Below are positions 1 through 7,530 of a stretch of 64,000 nt of DNA, piece after piece. The notes beneath the pieces are model-generated. The model did no database searches. It was not told where the DNA came from and saw only the letters and a program-made list of their open reading frames with translations. Origin of the DNA: CAJOIG01 sp051867595. GTDB taxonomy: Bacteria; Bacillota; Clostridia; Oscillospirales; Oscillospiraceae. The position numbers and the translations under genes were made by a program. The stretch is taken from contig JBJDYS010000003.1 in the NCBI GenBank assembly GCA_051867595.1, positions 1 to 64,000 of the forward strand, given 5' to 3'. Numbering within the stretch: position 1 is the first letter of the stretch; each line of letters starts with the position of its first letter.

Positions 1-82
1 CGTCCGCCATGGCCGTAACCGTGCAGAACGTGCACAGCACCGCGATGATGGCGAAGATCGCAAGTAATCTCTTCATCTTCAT
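1..82 (-). CDS. N-terminus of a secreted protein, cut by the window edge
   Basis: Only the first 27 codons are present. They begin with Met-Lys-Met-Lys-Arg, followed by a hydrophobic core rich in Ile, Val and Ala that ends in Thr-Ala-Met-Ala before Asp. This is a typical Sec signal peptide with an AxA-like cleavage site near residue 26. A strong AAGGAG site lies about 12 bases upstream of the ATG at 82. The mature protein is outside the window, so no function can be given. Confidence 0.75.
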   Translation of the reverse strand, partial: MKMKRLLAIFAIIAVLCTFCTVTAMAD

Positions 83-220
83 CTAAATCTTTCTCCTTTT
101 TGATATAGATTTTTTGATTGTACTAAAGCACGTTCACAGCCGTTTTACGGATGAACAGGCGGGCCATTCACTATCGCTCTTATGGATAAAAATCCATAGC
201 CTCCCTTCCTGCAAGCAAGC
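83..220 (-). promoter_or_regulatory. Long structured 5' leader of the secreted-protein gene
   Basis: About 137 bases separate the predicted transcription start (near 220) from the ATG at 82. Two hairpins can be drawn. One is a 7-bp stem at 181-187/192-198 with an AAAA loop. The other lies at 132-156, with GTTCA/TGAAC outer arms and a CCGT/ACGG inner stem. I do not recognise a known riboswitch consensus. It could be an unlisted regulatory leader or simply a structured UTR. Confidence 0.35.
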
Positions 221-226
221 AATAGA

Positions 227-256
227 TTTATAGCGGATAAACCCGTATTGTGCCAA
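227..256 (-). promoter_or_regulatory. Putative sigma-A promoter for the left-edge secreted gene
   Basis: On the minus strand TTGGCA (256-251) and TATAAA (232-227) are separated by 18 bases. The match to the vegetative consensus is fair. It would start transcription near 220. Confidence 0.4.
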
Positions 257-348
257 TTGCCGCTATTATAAAACATTTAAAAAAACGACACTTGCAATTG
301 TCAGGAAATAACCGAAGCCGTTATTTTACAACGACAAAGGTGTTTTTG

Positions 349-594
349 TCACACTCTCTGCTTGGTTCGTTCCGGTTCTGTTTTTCGCTCTGTATTGGGT
401 ACGCGAACCAATATCTCTGACAAATCGCAGTCCAGCGCTTCGCAAATCAAATCCAGATGCTCCAGATTGACCCGCTCGGCGATTTCATGGTACAGCTCGT
501 TGATTGTTGCAGGTCGTATCCCCGTCTTGCGGGCAAGGTCAGCCTGCGTCCATCGGAGCTCTCCCAGCTTTCTGGACAGCATTATTTTCATCAT
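349..594 (-). CDS. Small XRE/Cro-type HTH regulator (divergent partner 1)
   Basis: An 81-residue helix-turn-helix protein. The fold signature Arg-Lys-Leu-Gly-Glu-Leu, Trp-Thr-Gln-Ala-Asp-Leu-Ala, then Thr-Gly-Ile-Arg-Pro-Ala-Thr-Ile-Asn matches the compact Cro/C1 class of about 70-80 residues (YozG-like). It ends in a polar Arg/Glu-rich tail. The ATG at 594 sits 9 bases after GGAGGT (609-604); a GTG at 597 is 6 bases from the same site and is an alternative start. It is divergent from the second XRE gene at 721, and both promoters lie in the shared 125-bp gap, so cross- or autoregulation is likely. The target genes are unknown. Confidence 0.8.
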   Translation of the reverse strand: MMKIMLSRKLGELRWTQADLARKTGIRPATINELYHEIAERVNLEHLDLICEALDCDLSEILVRVPNTERKTEPERTKQRV

Positions 595-640
595 CACAAC
601 GCCACCTCCTTCATGGGTCAGCACGAAAAAGTACAATATT

Positions 641-670
641 ACAATACTATTGTATTTAAAAATTGTCAAT
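641..670 (-). promoter_or_regulatory. Promoter of the leftward XRE gene
   Basis: Minus-strand TTGACA (670-665) and TATTGT (646-641) are separated by 17 bases. The -10 box lies inside the inverted repeat ACAATA-C-TATTGT, so a regulator bound there would block this promoter. Confidence 0.65.
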
Positions 671-693
671 AATTGAAATAGAATAAATATAAT
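663..693 (+). promoter_or_regulatory. Promoter of the rightward XRE gene
   Basis: TTGTCA at 663-668 and a perfect TATAAT at 688-693 are separated by 19 bases, which is slightly long. Its -35 box overlaps the -35 box of the leftward promoter on the opposite strand, so the two promoters should compete back to back. Confidence 0.6.
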
Positions 694-720
694 AGTATTG
701 CAATCTTTATGAGGTGAGTC

Positions 721-1002
721 ATGCTAAGTCAACGAATTCGGGAGGCCCGAATTGCCAACCACATGAGCCAGGTCGAGCTTGCCAAAAAGCTCGGCGTATC
801 CAAGCAAAGCCTCTCTAACTGGGAAAATGACAACATCCAGCCATCCGTCGAGATGCTGACGCGCATGGCCGTTCAGCTGAACGTTTCCACCGATTATCTT
901 CTCGGTCTGGACAACCGTCTGTTTATTGAAGTCACCGACCTCACTCTGGAGGAGATCTCTCATATCCAGCTGCTCATCCGCGATCTGTCGCGGAACCGAT
1001 AG
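721..1002 (+). CDS. XRE-family HTH transcriptional regulator (divergent partner 2)
   Basis: A 93-residue single-domain repressor. The HTH covers about residues 5-60, with the motif Met-Ser-Gln-Val-Glu-Leu-Ala-Lys-Lys-Leu-Gly-Val-Ser and the recognition helix Ser-Lys-Gln-Ser-Leu-Ser-Asn-Trp-Glu. It ends with the Asp-Tyr-Leu-Leu-Gly-Leu box common in XRE proteins of Firmicutes. GAGGTG lies just upstream of the ATG. A short C-terminal helix (about 70-93) may dimerise. It is divergent from the smaller HTH gene at 349-594 and shares operator-like repeats with it. The regulated process is not visible here. Confidence 0.85.
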   Translation: MLSQRIREARIANHMSQVELAKKLGVSKQSLSNWENDNIQPSVEMLTRMAVQLNVSTDYLLGLDNRLFIEVTDLTLEEISHIQLLIRDLSRNR

Positions 1003-1003
1003 C

Positions 1004-1040
1004 AAAAAACGGCCCCGGTTCCAAAAGGAACCGGGGCCGT
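1004..1040 (-). terminator. Intrinsic terminator at the end of upp
   Basis: A 14-bp stem (1009-1022/1027-1040) with an AAAA loop. On the minus strand it runs into six T residues, which fits termination of the leftward polA-upp transcript. On the plus strand it lacks a T-run but could still slow readthrough from the XRE gene. Confidence 0.85.
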
Positions 1041-1058
1041 TCGTATGATTTTGTATGA

Positions 1059-1688
1059 TTATTTGGTGCCGAAAATGCGGTCGCCGGCGTCACCGAGGCC
1101 GGGTACGATATAGCCGTGATCGTTCAGGTGATCGTCCAGCGCGGCGGCGAAAATGTCCACATCGGGATGCGCCTGCTGCATCGCCTCCACGCCCTCGGGC
1201 GCCGCGATGATGCACATAAGCTTGATGCTCTTGACGCCCTCGTCCTTGAGGAACTGCGTCGCGGCGATGGCGCTGCCGCCGGTCGCGAGCATCGGGTCAA
1301 CGATGATGACGTCGCGCTCGGTGATGTCGGGGGGCATCTTGAAATAGTACTTTACCGGCTCCAGCGTCGCCGGGTCGCGGAACAGGCCGACATGACCGAC
1401 CTTGACGTTCGGCATCATGGCGACCATGCCGTCCACCATGCCGAGACCGGCACGGAGAATGGGTACGACCGCCAACTTCTTGCCGGCGATGCGATGGCAT
1501 TTGGCGACGGCAACCGGAGTTCGGACTTCGACTTCCTCCAGAGGCAGGTCACGGGTGGCCTCGTAGCACATGAGCTGGGCGATCTCGCTGATGAGCTCGC
1601 GGAACTCCTTGACCGAGGTTTTCTCATCGCGCAGGATGGACAGCTTATGCTGGATGAGAGGGTGGGTAAATACCATTACGTTGCTCAT
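1059..1688 (-). CDS. upp: Uracil phosphoribosyltransferase
   Basis: Converts uracil and PRPP to UMP in pyrimidine salvage; cytosolic. The 209-residue length equals that of the family. The PRPP loop Asp-Pro-Met-Leu-Ala-Thr-Gly-Gly-Ser-Ala is at 131-140, and the C-terminal Pro-Gly-Leu-Gly-Asp-Ala-Gly-Asp-Arg segment forms the uracil pocket in known structures. The ATG at 1688 is used because it is 8 bases after AAGGAG; an upstream in-frame GTG overlaps that site. It is the last gene of the minus-strand run that begins at polA, 22 bases after tsaB, and it ends at a strong terminator. Confidence 0.97.
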   Translation of the reverse strand: MSNVMVFTHPLIQHKLSILRDEKTSVKEFRELISEIAQLMCYEATRDLPLEEVEVRTPVAVAKCHRIAGKKLAVVPILRAGLGMVDGMVAMMPNVKVGHVGLFRDPATLEPVKYYFKMPPDITERDVIIVDPMLATGGSAIAATQFLKDEGVKSIKLMCIIAAPEGVEAMQQAHPDVDIFAAALDDHLNDHGYIVPGLGDAGDRIFGTK

Positions 1689-1710
1689 ATCATTCACTCC
1701 TTCGATGAAG

Positions 1711-2403
1711 TTATTTTTCCATTTTGGCCTGCCGTTCCCGTTCGGCCTGGCTCAGCCGCAGGTACACGGGCAAAAGCTCATCCACGGGCCGCGCCTCGTG
1801 CGCCATTGCCGCCAAACCGACGCCCCGCGCATTCTGCACACGCAGCGGTTCGGGCGCGAGATGCAGGGTGAGCTTTTCCTTATTTAGGCTATTATAGCAC
1901 AGCTCCGCTCCATCTCCAAGCAAAACCCACGGTTTTTCATAAGAAATCAGCTCCGGCTCGAGGTCGGAAATCGCGATCGCCCGATCCGGCGTCAGGCGGA
2001 CGGGCTTCCCGTCCCGCACCGTGAAGAGCGCGTTATACACCTGCCCGCGCCGGGCATCCATCGCGCAGCAGAGCATCGTGCCGTCCATATCCGGCCCGCC
2101 GCAGGCCATCGCCTCGAGCGTCGAAACGCCGATCGCCGGAATATCCAGCGCCCAGCAAAGCCCCTTCGCCTCCGCCATGCCGATGCGAAGGCCCGTAAAC
2201 GACCCCGGCCCGCAGGCCACCGCCACGACGCCGACATCCCGGACGGACTTATCCAGATTTTTGAGAAGCCCCTCCGCCATCGGCAGCAGCGTGCGGCTGT
2301 GGGTCAGGCCGCTGTTTTCGACCGTGACCGCGAGGAGCTTTTCGTCCTCAAACACCGCCGCAGACGCGGCTTTCGCCGAGCTCTCCAGTGTCAGCATCAG
2401 CAT
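1711..2403 (-). CDS. tsaB: tRNA t6A biosynthesis protein TsaB
   Basis: A 230-residue inactive ASKHA-fold partner of TsaD in the complex that makes threonylcarbamoyladenosine at position 37 of ANN-reading tRNAs. The N-terminal Met-Leu-Thr-Leu-Glu-Ser-Ser strand, the His-Ser-Arg-Thr-Leu-Leu-Pro motif near residues 35-41 and the Gly-Pro-Gly-Ser-Phe-Thr-Gly-Leu-Arg-Ile-Gly motif are diagnostic. AAGGAGG lies 9 bases before the ATG. The start overlaps the tsaE stop by 7 bases (ATGCTGATG arrangement), which suggests translational coupling. Confidence 0.95.
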   Translation of the reverse strand: MLMLTLESSAKAASAAVFEDEKLLAVTVENSGLTHSRTLLPMAEGLLKNLDKSVRDVGVVAVACGPGSFTGLRIGMAEAKGLCWALDIPAIGVSTLEAMACGGPDMDGTMLCCAMDARRGQVYNALFTVRDGKPVRLTPDRAIAISDLEPELISYEKPWVLLGDGAELCYNSLNKEKLTLHLAPEPLRVQNARGVGLAAMAHEARPVDELLPVYLRLSQAERERQAKMEK

Positions 2404-2825
2404 AAGGCACAGCCTCCTTCCACGGTGATCTCGCGGGACTCCTCCGACAGCTTCCGAAAGGTAATCACGACCTCATCCCCCTCAAAGGCGTCCGCGACAT
2501 TCTCGCTCCACTCCACGGCGCAGACGCCGTTTCGGGCGAGGTAGTCCTCCCAGCCGATGTCGTACAGCTCGTCCGCGCTGCCCAGCCGGTACATATCAAA
2601 ATGAAACAGCTTCCGCTCCGCGCCGATATACTCGTTCACGATTGTGAAGGTGGGGCTGTTTACCAGCGCGTCAATGCCCATGCCCCGGGCCATGCCCCGG
2701 ACAAAGGCGGTCTTGCCGCTGCCCAGCTCCCCGTAGAACGCCACCACGCTGCCGTCGGGCAGCTTTTGGGCGATCTCTGCGCCGAGCGCCTCCGTCTCGG
2801 CCTCTGAATTTGTTATGTAAACCAT
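2397..2825 (-). CDS. tsaE: tRNA t6A biosynthesis ATPase TsaE
   Basis: A 142-residue P-loop ATPase that drives turnover of the TsaB-TsaD complex in t6A synthesis. Walker A Gly-Glu-Leu-Gly-Ser-Gly-Lys-Thr is at 32-39, and the family motifs Ser-Pro-Thr-Phe (58-61) and His-Phe-Asp-Met-Tyr-Arg-Leu (75-81) are clear. Length is normal. It lies 17 bases downstream of tsaD and overlaps tsaB, so all three t6A complex subunits are contiguous. The TsaC enzyme for the first step is not in this window. Confidence 0.96.
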   Translation of the reverse strand: MVYITNSEAETEALGAEIAQKLPDGSVVAFYGELGSGKTAFVRGMARGMGIDALVNSPTFTIVNEYIGAERKLFHFDMYRLGSADELYDIGWEDYLARNGVCAVEWSENVADAFEGDEVVITFRKLSEESREITVEGGCALC

Positions 2826-2842
2826 ATTATGTAAATCTCCGA

Positions 2843-3844
2843 TCAGAGCGGCATCGTGGCGTAGGCGTTCAGGCTGCTGTCCGCCGTATGCCCGGCGAGG
2901 TATTCATAGTAGCCCTGCGCGCCGATCATCGCCGCGTTGTCCCCGCAGAGCTTCAGCGGCGGGATATACAGCTTGACGCCCGCCTTTTCACAGGCTTTTT
3001 GGAAATCGCCGCGGATGCGGGAATTGGCGGCGACGCCGCCGGCGACGGCGATCCTGTCATAGCCCAGCTCCTTTGCCGCCGCCATCGTGCGTCCAACGAG
3101 CGTCTCCGAAACGGCGCGGCACAGGCTCGCGGCAAGGCCCGCCCTGTCCAGCTCCTCGCCCGTCTGCTCACAGTGGTGGGCGATGTTGATGACGGCGGTC
3201 TTGAGGCCGGAGAAGCTCATGTCATACGGGTTCTGCCCCACGAAGGGCCGGGGCAGCTCATAGCGGTGGTCGTCTCCCTGCTTCGACAGATCGTCGATCG
3301 GCTTGCCGCCGGGATAACCCAGTCCCATCACGCGGGCGGATTTGTCAAAGCACTCGCCCGCCGCATCGTCGCGGGTCTGGCCCAGGATGTGCATATCGGT
3401 ATAATCGCGCACATCGACGAGCATCGTATTGCCGCCGGAGATCGCAAGGCACAGAAACGGCGGCTCCAGCTCCGGGAAGGCGATGTAGTTTGCCGCGATA
3501 TGGCCGCGGATGTGATGCACCGGGATGAGCGGCACACCCAGCGCCAGCGCCGCGCTCTTGGCAAAATTCACGCCCACCAGCACCGCGCCGATGAGACCCG
3601 GCGCATAGGTGCAGGCCACGGCGTCAATGTCGGCGCGGGTCTTGCCCGCCGCCTTCAAAGCGCGCTCCGCGAGGATGGAGATGACCTCGAGGTGGCTGCG
3701 GGCCGCGATCTCGGGCACGACGCCGCCATATACCGCGTGCAGGTCGGCCTGCGAGAAAATCTGGTCGGTCAGGACATTCCGCCCGTTCTCCACAAGCGCA
3801 ACGGCGGTCTCGTCACAGGACGACTCAACGGATAATATCAGCAT
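2843..3844 (-). CDS. tsaD: tRNA N6-adenosine threonylcarbamoyltransferase TsaD
   Basis: The catalytic subunit that transfers the threonylcarbamoyl group to A37 of tRNA. It is a 333-residue Kae1/YgjD ASKHA protein. It opens with Met-Leu-Ile-Leu-Ser-Val-Glu-Ser-Ser-Cys-Asp-Glu-Thr. The metal-binding His-His-Ile-Arg-Gly-His motif is at 110-115, and a C-terminal Cys-Gly-Asp-Asn-Ala-Ala-Met segment supplies the third ligand. The ATG is one base after the rimI stop. The rimI-tsaD-tsaE-tsaB order is a variant of the usual t6A clusters. Confidence 0.97.
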   Translation of the reverse strand: MLILSVESSCDETAVALVENGRNVLTDQIFSQADLHAVYGGVVPEIAARSHLEVISILAERALKAAGKTRADIDAVACTYAPGLIGAVLVGVNFAKSAALALGVPLIPVHHIRGHIAANYIAFPELEPPFLCLAISGGNTMLVDVRDYTDMHILGQTRDDAAGECFDKSARVMGLGYPGGKPIDDLSKQGDDHRYELPRPFVGQNPYDMSFSGLKTAVINIAHHCEQTGEELDRAGLAASLCRAVSETLVGRTMAAAKELGYDRIAVAGGVAANSRIRGDFQKACEKAGVKLYIPPLKLCGDNAAMIGAQGYYEYLAGHTADSSLNAYATMPL

Positions 3845-3845
3845 A

Positions 3846-4268
3846 TCAAAGCACCAGCGTCATCAAAATGGCGTCCTCTCTGGGTTTCGTATAGTAGTTT
3901 TTCCGGCGTCCGACGGCTTCAAAGCCGTGCTTTTCATAGAGCCGGATCGCGGGAATATTGGAGGCGCGCACCTCGAGCATCAGAGCGGCAAGGCCGCTCT
4001 CCCGGCCACAGGTTACCGCGTTTTCCACGAGCGCATCTGCGATGCCGCGGCGGCGGTACGCGGGGGACACGGCGACATTGTCGATGTTCCCCTCGTCCAG
4101 CACCGTTGACAGCACGAGATACCCCGCGACGGTCTCCTCCTCCAGCGCCACGGTGAAACGCTCCCGCAGCCGCCCGATCATGGCCTCCGGCCACGGCTCG
4201 GAGAAGCATTCCTCCTCCAGCGCGGCGATCACCGGCACGTCCTCCGGCCCGGCTTTCCGAATCATCAT
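3846..4268 (-). CDS. rimI: Ribosomal-protein-alanine N-acetyltransferase RimI-like
   Basis: A 140-residue GNAT acetyltransferase, of the type that acetylates the N-terminus of ribosomal protein S18 and related targets. It starts Met-Met-Ile-Arg-Lys-Ala and carries Cys-Phe-Ser-Glu-Pro-Trp near residue 20, typical of RimI. The acetyl-CoA loop Arg-Arg-Arg-Gly-Ile-Ala-Asp-Ala-Leu follows, then Glu-Val-Arg-Ala-Ser-Asn-Ile-Pro-Ala and a C-terminal Leu-Tyr-Glu-Lys-His-Gly-Phe. I used the ATG at 4268, one base after the polA stop; longer in-frame starts would overlap polA. It is embedded in the t6A cluster, a common neighbour arrangement. Confidence 0.9.
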   Translation of the reverse strand: MMIRKAGPEDVPVIAALEEECFSEPWPEAMIGRLRERFTVALEEETVAGYLVLSTVLDEGNIDNVAVSPAYRRRGIADALVENAVTCGRESGLAALMLEVRASNIPAIRLYEKHGFEAVGRRKNYYTKPREDAILMTLVL

Positions 4269-4269
4269 A

Positions 4270-6831
4270 TCAGTGTGCATCCGCCCAACTGTGTCCGAAA
4301 CCGGCATCCGCCGTCAGCGGCACGGAGTAATCCGCCGCGTGTTCCATCTCTTCCGTCAGGATGGCCGATGCGGCCTCCGCCTGCTCCGCCGGGCACTCGA
4401 CGATCAGCTCGTCATGCACCTGCAAAAGGAGCCTCGCCTCCGGCAGTTCTGCCCGAAGCCGCGTCCAGACGCGGATCATCGCAAGCTTCATGACATCGGC
4501 CGCCGTGCCCTGAATGGGCATATTCCGCGCAACGCGTTCGCCAAAGGAGCGGAGGTTGAAGTTCGACGAGCCAAGCTCCGGCAGATACCGCCGCCGCCCG
4601 AACAGCGTGGACACATAGCCCTGCTCCCGGCCCAGCTCGATGGCGCTCGTCATATACTCGCGGACGCCGTGGTATTTCTCCATATAGGTGTTGATATAGG
4701 CCTGCGCCTCTTTCACCGGGACGTTCAGATCCTGCGCGAGCGAGAAGCCCGACTGCCCGTATACGATGCCGAAGTTGACCGCCTTGGCGGAGCTTCGCTG
4801 GGCGTGCGTGACCTCGCCGAGCGGGACGCCGAACACCTGACTGGCCGTCACGGCGTGGATATCCTCGCCGGCGCGGAACGCGTTTTGCATGGTCTCGTCC
4901 CCGGAGATATGCGCGAGGAGCCGCAGCTCGATCTGGCTGTAATCCGCGTCCACGAGCACATTCCCCGGCCCCGCCACGAACATCCGGCGGATGCCCGCGC
5001 CCAGCTCGCGCCGGACGGGGATGTTCTGCAGATTCGGCTCGCGGGAGGACAGCCGCCCCGTGTCGGTGACGGTCATCTGGAAGGTCGTGTGGATGCGTCC
5101 GTCCGGCCCAATGGTCTTTAACAGCCCGTCGGTATAGGTGCTTTTGAGCTTCGTCAGCTCCCGGTATTCCAGCACCTCGCCGACGATGGGGTGCTTATCC
5201 CGCAGGCGTTCGAGCACGTCGGCGTTGGTGCTCCACCCGGTCTTGGTCTTTTTCCCGGCCGGGAGCATGAGGCGCTCGAACAGCACCTCGCCGAGCTGCT
5301 TTGGGGACTGAATATTGAACTCGCTGCCCGCCCGTTCCCAGATCGAGCTTTGCAGCGCGGTGATGCGTTCGGTCAGGCTCTGCCCGAAATCATACAGCGC
5401 CTTGCGGTCGACCAGAAATCCGCTGCGCTCCATCTCCGCCAGCACCGGGCAAAGCGGCAGCTCGATGCCGTAATACAGCTCGTGCATACCAAGCTCGTCG
5501 AGCTTTCCCGGCAGCACCTCGAAGAGGGCATACGCCGCCTCCGCGCCGTCGCATTCACGGCCGAGATATTTCATGCCGAGCCGCTCAAGCGGATAATCCG
5601 ACGCGGTGGCGTCGAGCAGATAGGCCGCGAGCGCCGTGTCGAAAACAAACCCCTCCGTGGAGAGGCCCTCCGCCAGCAGCAGCCCCATCAGGTCTTTGAC
5701 ATGGTGGGAGATCTTTCGGATCTTTGCGGAAAACAGCGTGCCGAGAAGCTCGCTGAACGCAAAGCCGGCCTCCGTCCAGCTCAGCGTGAAGACCGCTTCG
5801 CCGTCGCAAAGCTCGAGGACATCCAGTCCGTCCACCGGCAGCACGGCGATATGCTCCGCCGCCTCCAGACGGCGGGCGATCTCCTCCGCGTCCGCCTCCA
5901 CACGGGGCAGCGAGGGCGCTTCCGTTACCGATGCCGCGTCCTCCCCGGAGGTGAGACCCCATTTTTCGATAAACCGTCCGAAGCCGAGACGCCGGAACAG
6001 GTCATACAGCGCGCCGGTCGGCGTCAGCGTCCAAAGTCCGTCCTCCGGCGCAAATTCGATCGGCGCATCCCGCCGGATCGTCGCGAGAACAAAGGATTCC
6101 CGGGCGCTGTCCGCGCCCTCGGCGAGCTTTTTCCGCTGGCCGGGCTTGATCGAGGCGTCCTCTATATTCTCATATACCCCGTCGAGCGAGCCGAAGCGGT
6201 GCAGCAGGTCGAGCGCGGTTTTCTCGCCGATGCCCGGCACGCCGGGGATATTATCCGACGAATCGCCCATGAGCGATTTCAGGTCGATCATGCGGATCGG
6301 GTCGAAGCCGTATTCCTCCCGGAAACGGGCCGGATCGTATTCGATCGTCTCCGACTGCCCCATGCGGGTCTTGATGTGGACGACATGGGTTCGGTCGCTG
6401 ATGAGCTGGAACGAGTCCTTGTCTCCCGTCACGAGGCGGCAGTCCCATCCGGCCTCCTCGCAGAGGCGGGCCATCGTGCCGAGAAGGTCGTCCGCCTCCC
6501 ACCCGGCCAGCTCATACCGGCGCATATTCATGGCGTCCAGCACATCCTTCAGGATCGGCATCTGCACCCGCAGCTCCTCCGGCATCTCCCTGCGCGTGGC
6601 CTTGTAGGCGCCGCTCATCTCATGGCGGAAGGTCGGCGCGTGTACGTCGAACGTCACGCATACGCCGTCGGGCTTCTGTTCCTCCAGAAGCCGCTGCAGG
6701 ATCGCGAGAAATCCGTACACGCCGTTCGTCGGCGTGCCGTCCGGGGCGTTCAGCATACGGATGCCGTAAAACGCCCGGTTGACGATGGAGTTTCCGTCGA
6801 TGATCATCAGTTTTTTGACCGCTTCACTCAT
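4270..6831 (-). CDS. polA: DNA polymerase I
   Basis: An 853-residue family A polymerase for gap filling and Okazaki fragment maturation. The 5' nuclease domain covers about residues 1-290, with Gly-Asp-Ser-Ser-Asp-Asn-Ile-Pro-Gly-Val-Pro-Gly-Ile-Gly. The middle domain lacks the Asp-x-Glu proofreading motif, so 3'-5' exonuclease activity is probably absent, as in Taq polymerase. Polymerase motifs A (Asp-Ala-Asp-Tyr-Ser-Gln-Ile-Glu-Leu-Arg), B (Arg-x3-Lys-x3-Phe-Gly-x2-Tyr) and C (Val-His-Asp-Glu) are intact. The ATG at 6831 gives the conserved Lys-Lys-Leu-Met-Ile-Ile-Asp-Gly-Asn-Ser start; a longer 18-residue N-terminus is unlikely. It heads the run polA-rimI-tsaD-tsaE-tsaB-upp. Confidence 0.97.
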   Translation of the reverse strand: MSEAVKKLMIIDGNSIVNRAFYGIRMLNAPDGTPTNGVYGFLAILQRLLEEQKPDGVCVTFDVHAPTFRHEMSGAYKATRREMPEELRVQMPILKDVLDAMNMRRYELAGWEADDLLGTMARLCEEAGWDCRLVTGDKDSFQLISDRTHVVHIKTRMGQSETIEYDPARFREEYGFDPIRMIDLKSLMGDSSDNIPGVPGIGEKTALDLLHRFGSLDGVYENIEDASIKPGQRKKLAEGADSARESFVLATIRRDAPIEFAPEDGLWTLTPTGALYDLFRRLGFGRFIEKWGLTSGEDAASVTEAPSLPRVEADAEEIARRLEAAEHIAVLPVDGLDVLELCDGEAVFTLSWTEAGFAFSELLGTLFSAKIRKISHHVKDLMGLLLAEGLSTEGFVFDTALAAYLLDATASDYPLERLGMKYLGRECDGAEAAYALFEVLPGKLDELGMHELYYGIELPLCPVLAEMERSGFLVDRKALYDFGQSLTERITALQSSIWERAGSEFNIQSPKQLGEVLFERLMLPAGKKTKTGWSTNADVLERLRDKHPIVGEVLEYRELTKLKSTYTDGLLKTIGPDGRIHTTFQMTVTDTGRLSSREPNLQNIPVRRELGAGIRRMFVAGPGNVLVDADYSQIELRLLAHISGDETMQNAFRAGEDIHAVTASQVFGVPLGEVTHAQRSSAKAVNFGIVYGQSGFSLAQDLNVPVKEAQAYINTYMEKYHGVREYMTSAIELGREQGYVSTLFGRRRYLPELGSSNFNLRSFGERVARNMPIQGTAADVMKLAMIRVWTRLRAELPEARLLLQVHDELIVECPAEQAEAASAILTEEMEHAADYSVPLTADAGFGHSWADAH

Positions 6832-6918
6832 GGCTTTTCCCCACTCGTTGTTGTTATCATAATATGATACCATATTCTGCCCCAAAAAGAAACGGGAAAG
6901 GCAAACAATTTGCGCCGT

Positions 6919-6947
6919 TTGCCAACGCCCCGGATATATGGTACAAT
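6919..6947 (+). promoter_or_regulatory. Promoter of the DUF5714-like gene
   Basis: TTGCCA (6919-6924) and TACAAT (6942-6947) are separated by 17 bases. The ATG follows 31 bases later behind GGGAGGT. Confidence 0.7.
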
Positions 6948-6977
6948 GAACACATCAAATCACGGGAGGTCTTATCC

Positions 6978-7517
6978 ATGCACCGGATCAAAGAACAGTG
7001 CCTGCAGGAGCGCAGCACAAACCCCTACGCCATCGCCTGCCGGCTGATGGCCGACCCGGCGATCCCCATGCACGGCCCCGTGCATCATCTGCTGGACGGA
7101 GCCGCGCTCATGACGGCGCTTCACAACGCCGGCATGGAATTTGACCTTGCGGCCAGTCTTGACGAGCTGTTTGACCGCGGCGAGAAGATGCCCGGCGCGA
7201 TCTGCGGTATGTGGGGCGTATGCGGTTCCGCCGCCTCCATGGGCGCGGCGCTCGCGGTCATCCACGGCACCGGCCCGCTCTCGGACAACGACTTTTACAA
7301 GGACAACCTCCGCCTGACCTCCCGCATTCTCGCCCGTGAGGCGGAGCTGGGCGGGCCGCGCTGCTGCAAGCGAAACGGCTTCACCGCCCTCCTGACGGCG
7401 GTCGAATTCGTCCGCGAGGCCTACGGCGTTGAGCTCGAAATGAGCGAGGTGCGCTGCGGCTTCCATGACCGAAACGCGCAGTGCATTGGCACGCGCTGTC
7501 CATATTACCCCGGGTAA
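6978..7517 (+). CDS. DUF5714-like cysteine-rich protein of unknown function
   Basis: A 179-residue soluble protein. Its most conserved-looking blocks are Met-Pro-Gly-Ala-Ile-Cys-Gly-Met-Trp-Gly-Val-Cys-Gly-Ser-Ala, then Gly-Gly-Pro-Arg-Cys-Cys-Lys-Arg-Asn-Gly-Phe, and a C-terminal Cys-Gly-Phe-x-Cys-x4-Cys-Pro-Tyr set. These match my memory of DUF5714, which occurs in Clostridia and methanogens, often near radical-SAM or methyltransferase genes; none is adjacent here. The many Cys and His residues suggest metal or cofactor binding, but that is inference. The ATG at 6978 follows GGGAGGT by 7 bases. It stands alone between its own promoter and a terminator. Confidence 0.75.
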   Translation: MHRIKEQCLQERSTNPYAIACRLMADPAIPMHGPVHHLLDGAALMTALHNAGMEFDLAASLDELFDRGEKMPGAICGMWGVCGSAASMGAALAVIHGTGPLSDNDFYKDNLRLTSRILAREAELGGPRCCKRNGFTALLTAVEFVREAYGVELEMSEVRCGFHDRNAQCIGTRCPYYPG

Positions 7518-7530
7518 AACCCGCGATAAA

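Larger units (their letters stand above)
641..700. repeat. Operator-like inverted repeats in the XRE divergent region
   Basis: The 10-mer AATAGTATTG occurs at 691-700 on the plus strand and again, inverted, at 651-642. The left copy extends into a near-perfect palindrome, ACAATACTATTGT (641-653). Each copy overlaps or abuts the -10 region of one of the two divergent promoters. This arrangement fits a shared operator pair for one or both XRE proteins. The binding itself is inferred. Confidence 0.5.

Noticed and set aside
2810..3835. 341-codon open frame opposite tsaD
   Set aside because: It is the antisense of a gene with all catalytic motifs. Its protein is rich in Arg, His, Gly and Ala with no recognisable domain, as expected for the reverse frame of GC-rich coding DNA.
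5191..6867. 558-codon open frame opposite polA
   Set aside because: Antisense shadow of DNA polymerase I, with Arg/His-rich composition and no ribosome binding site.
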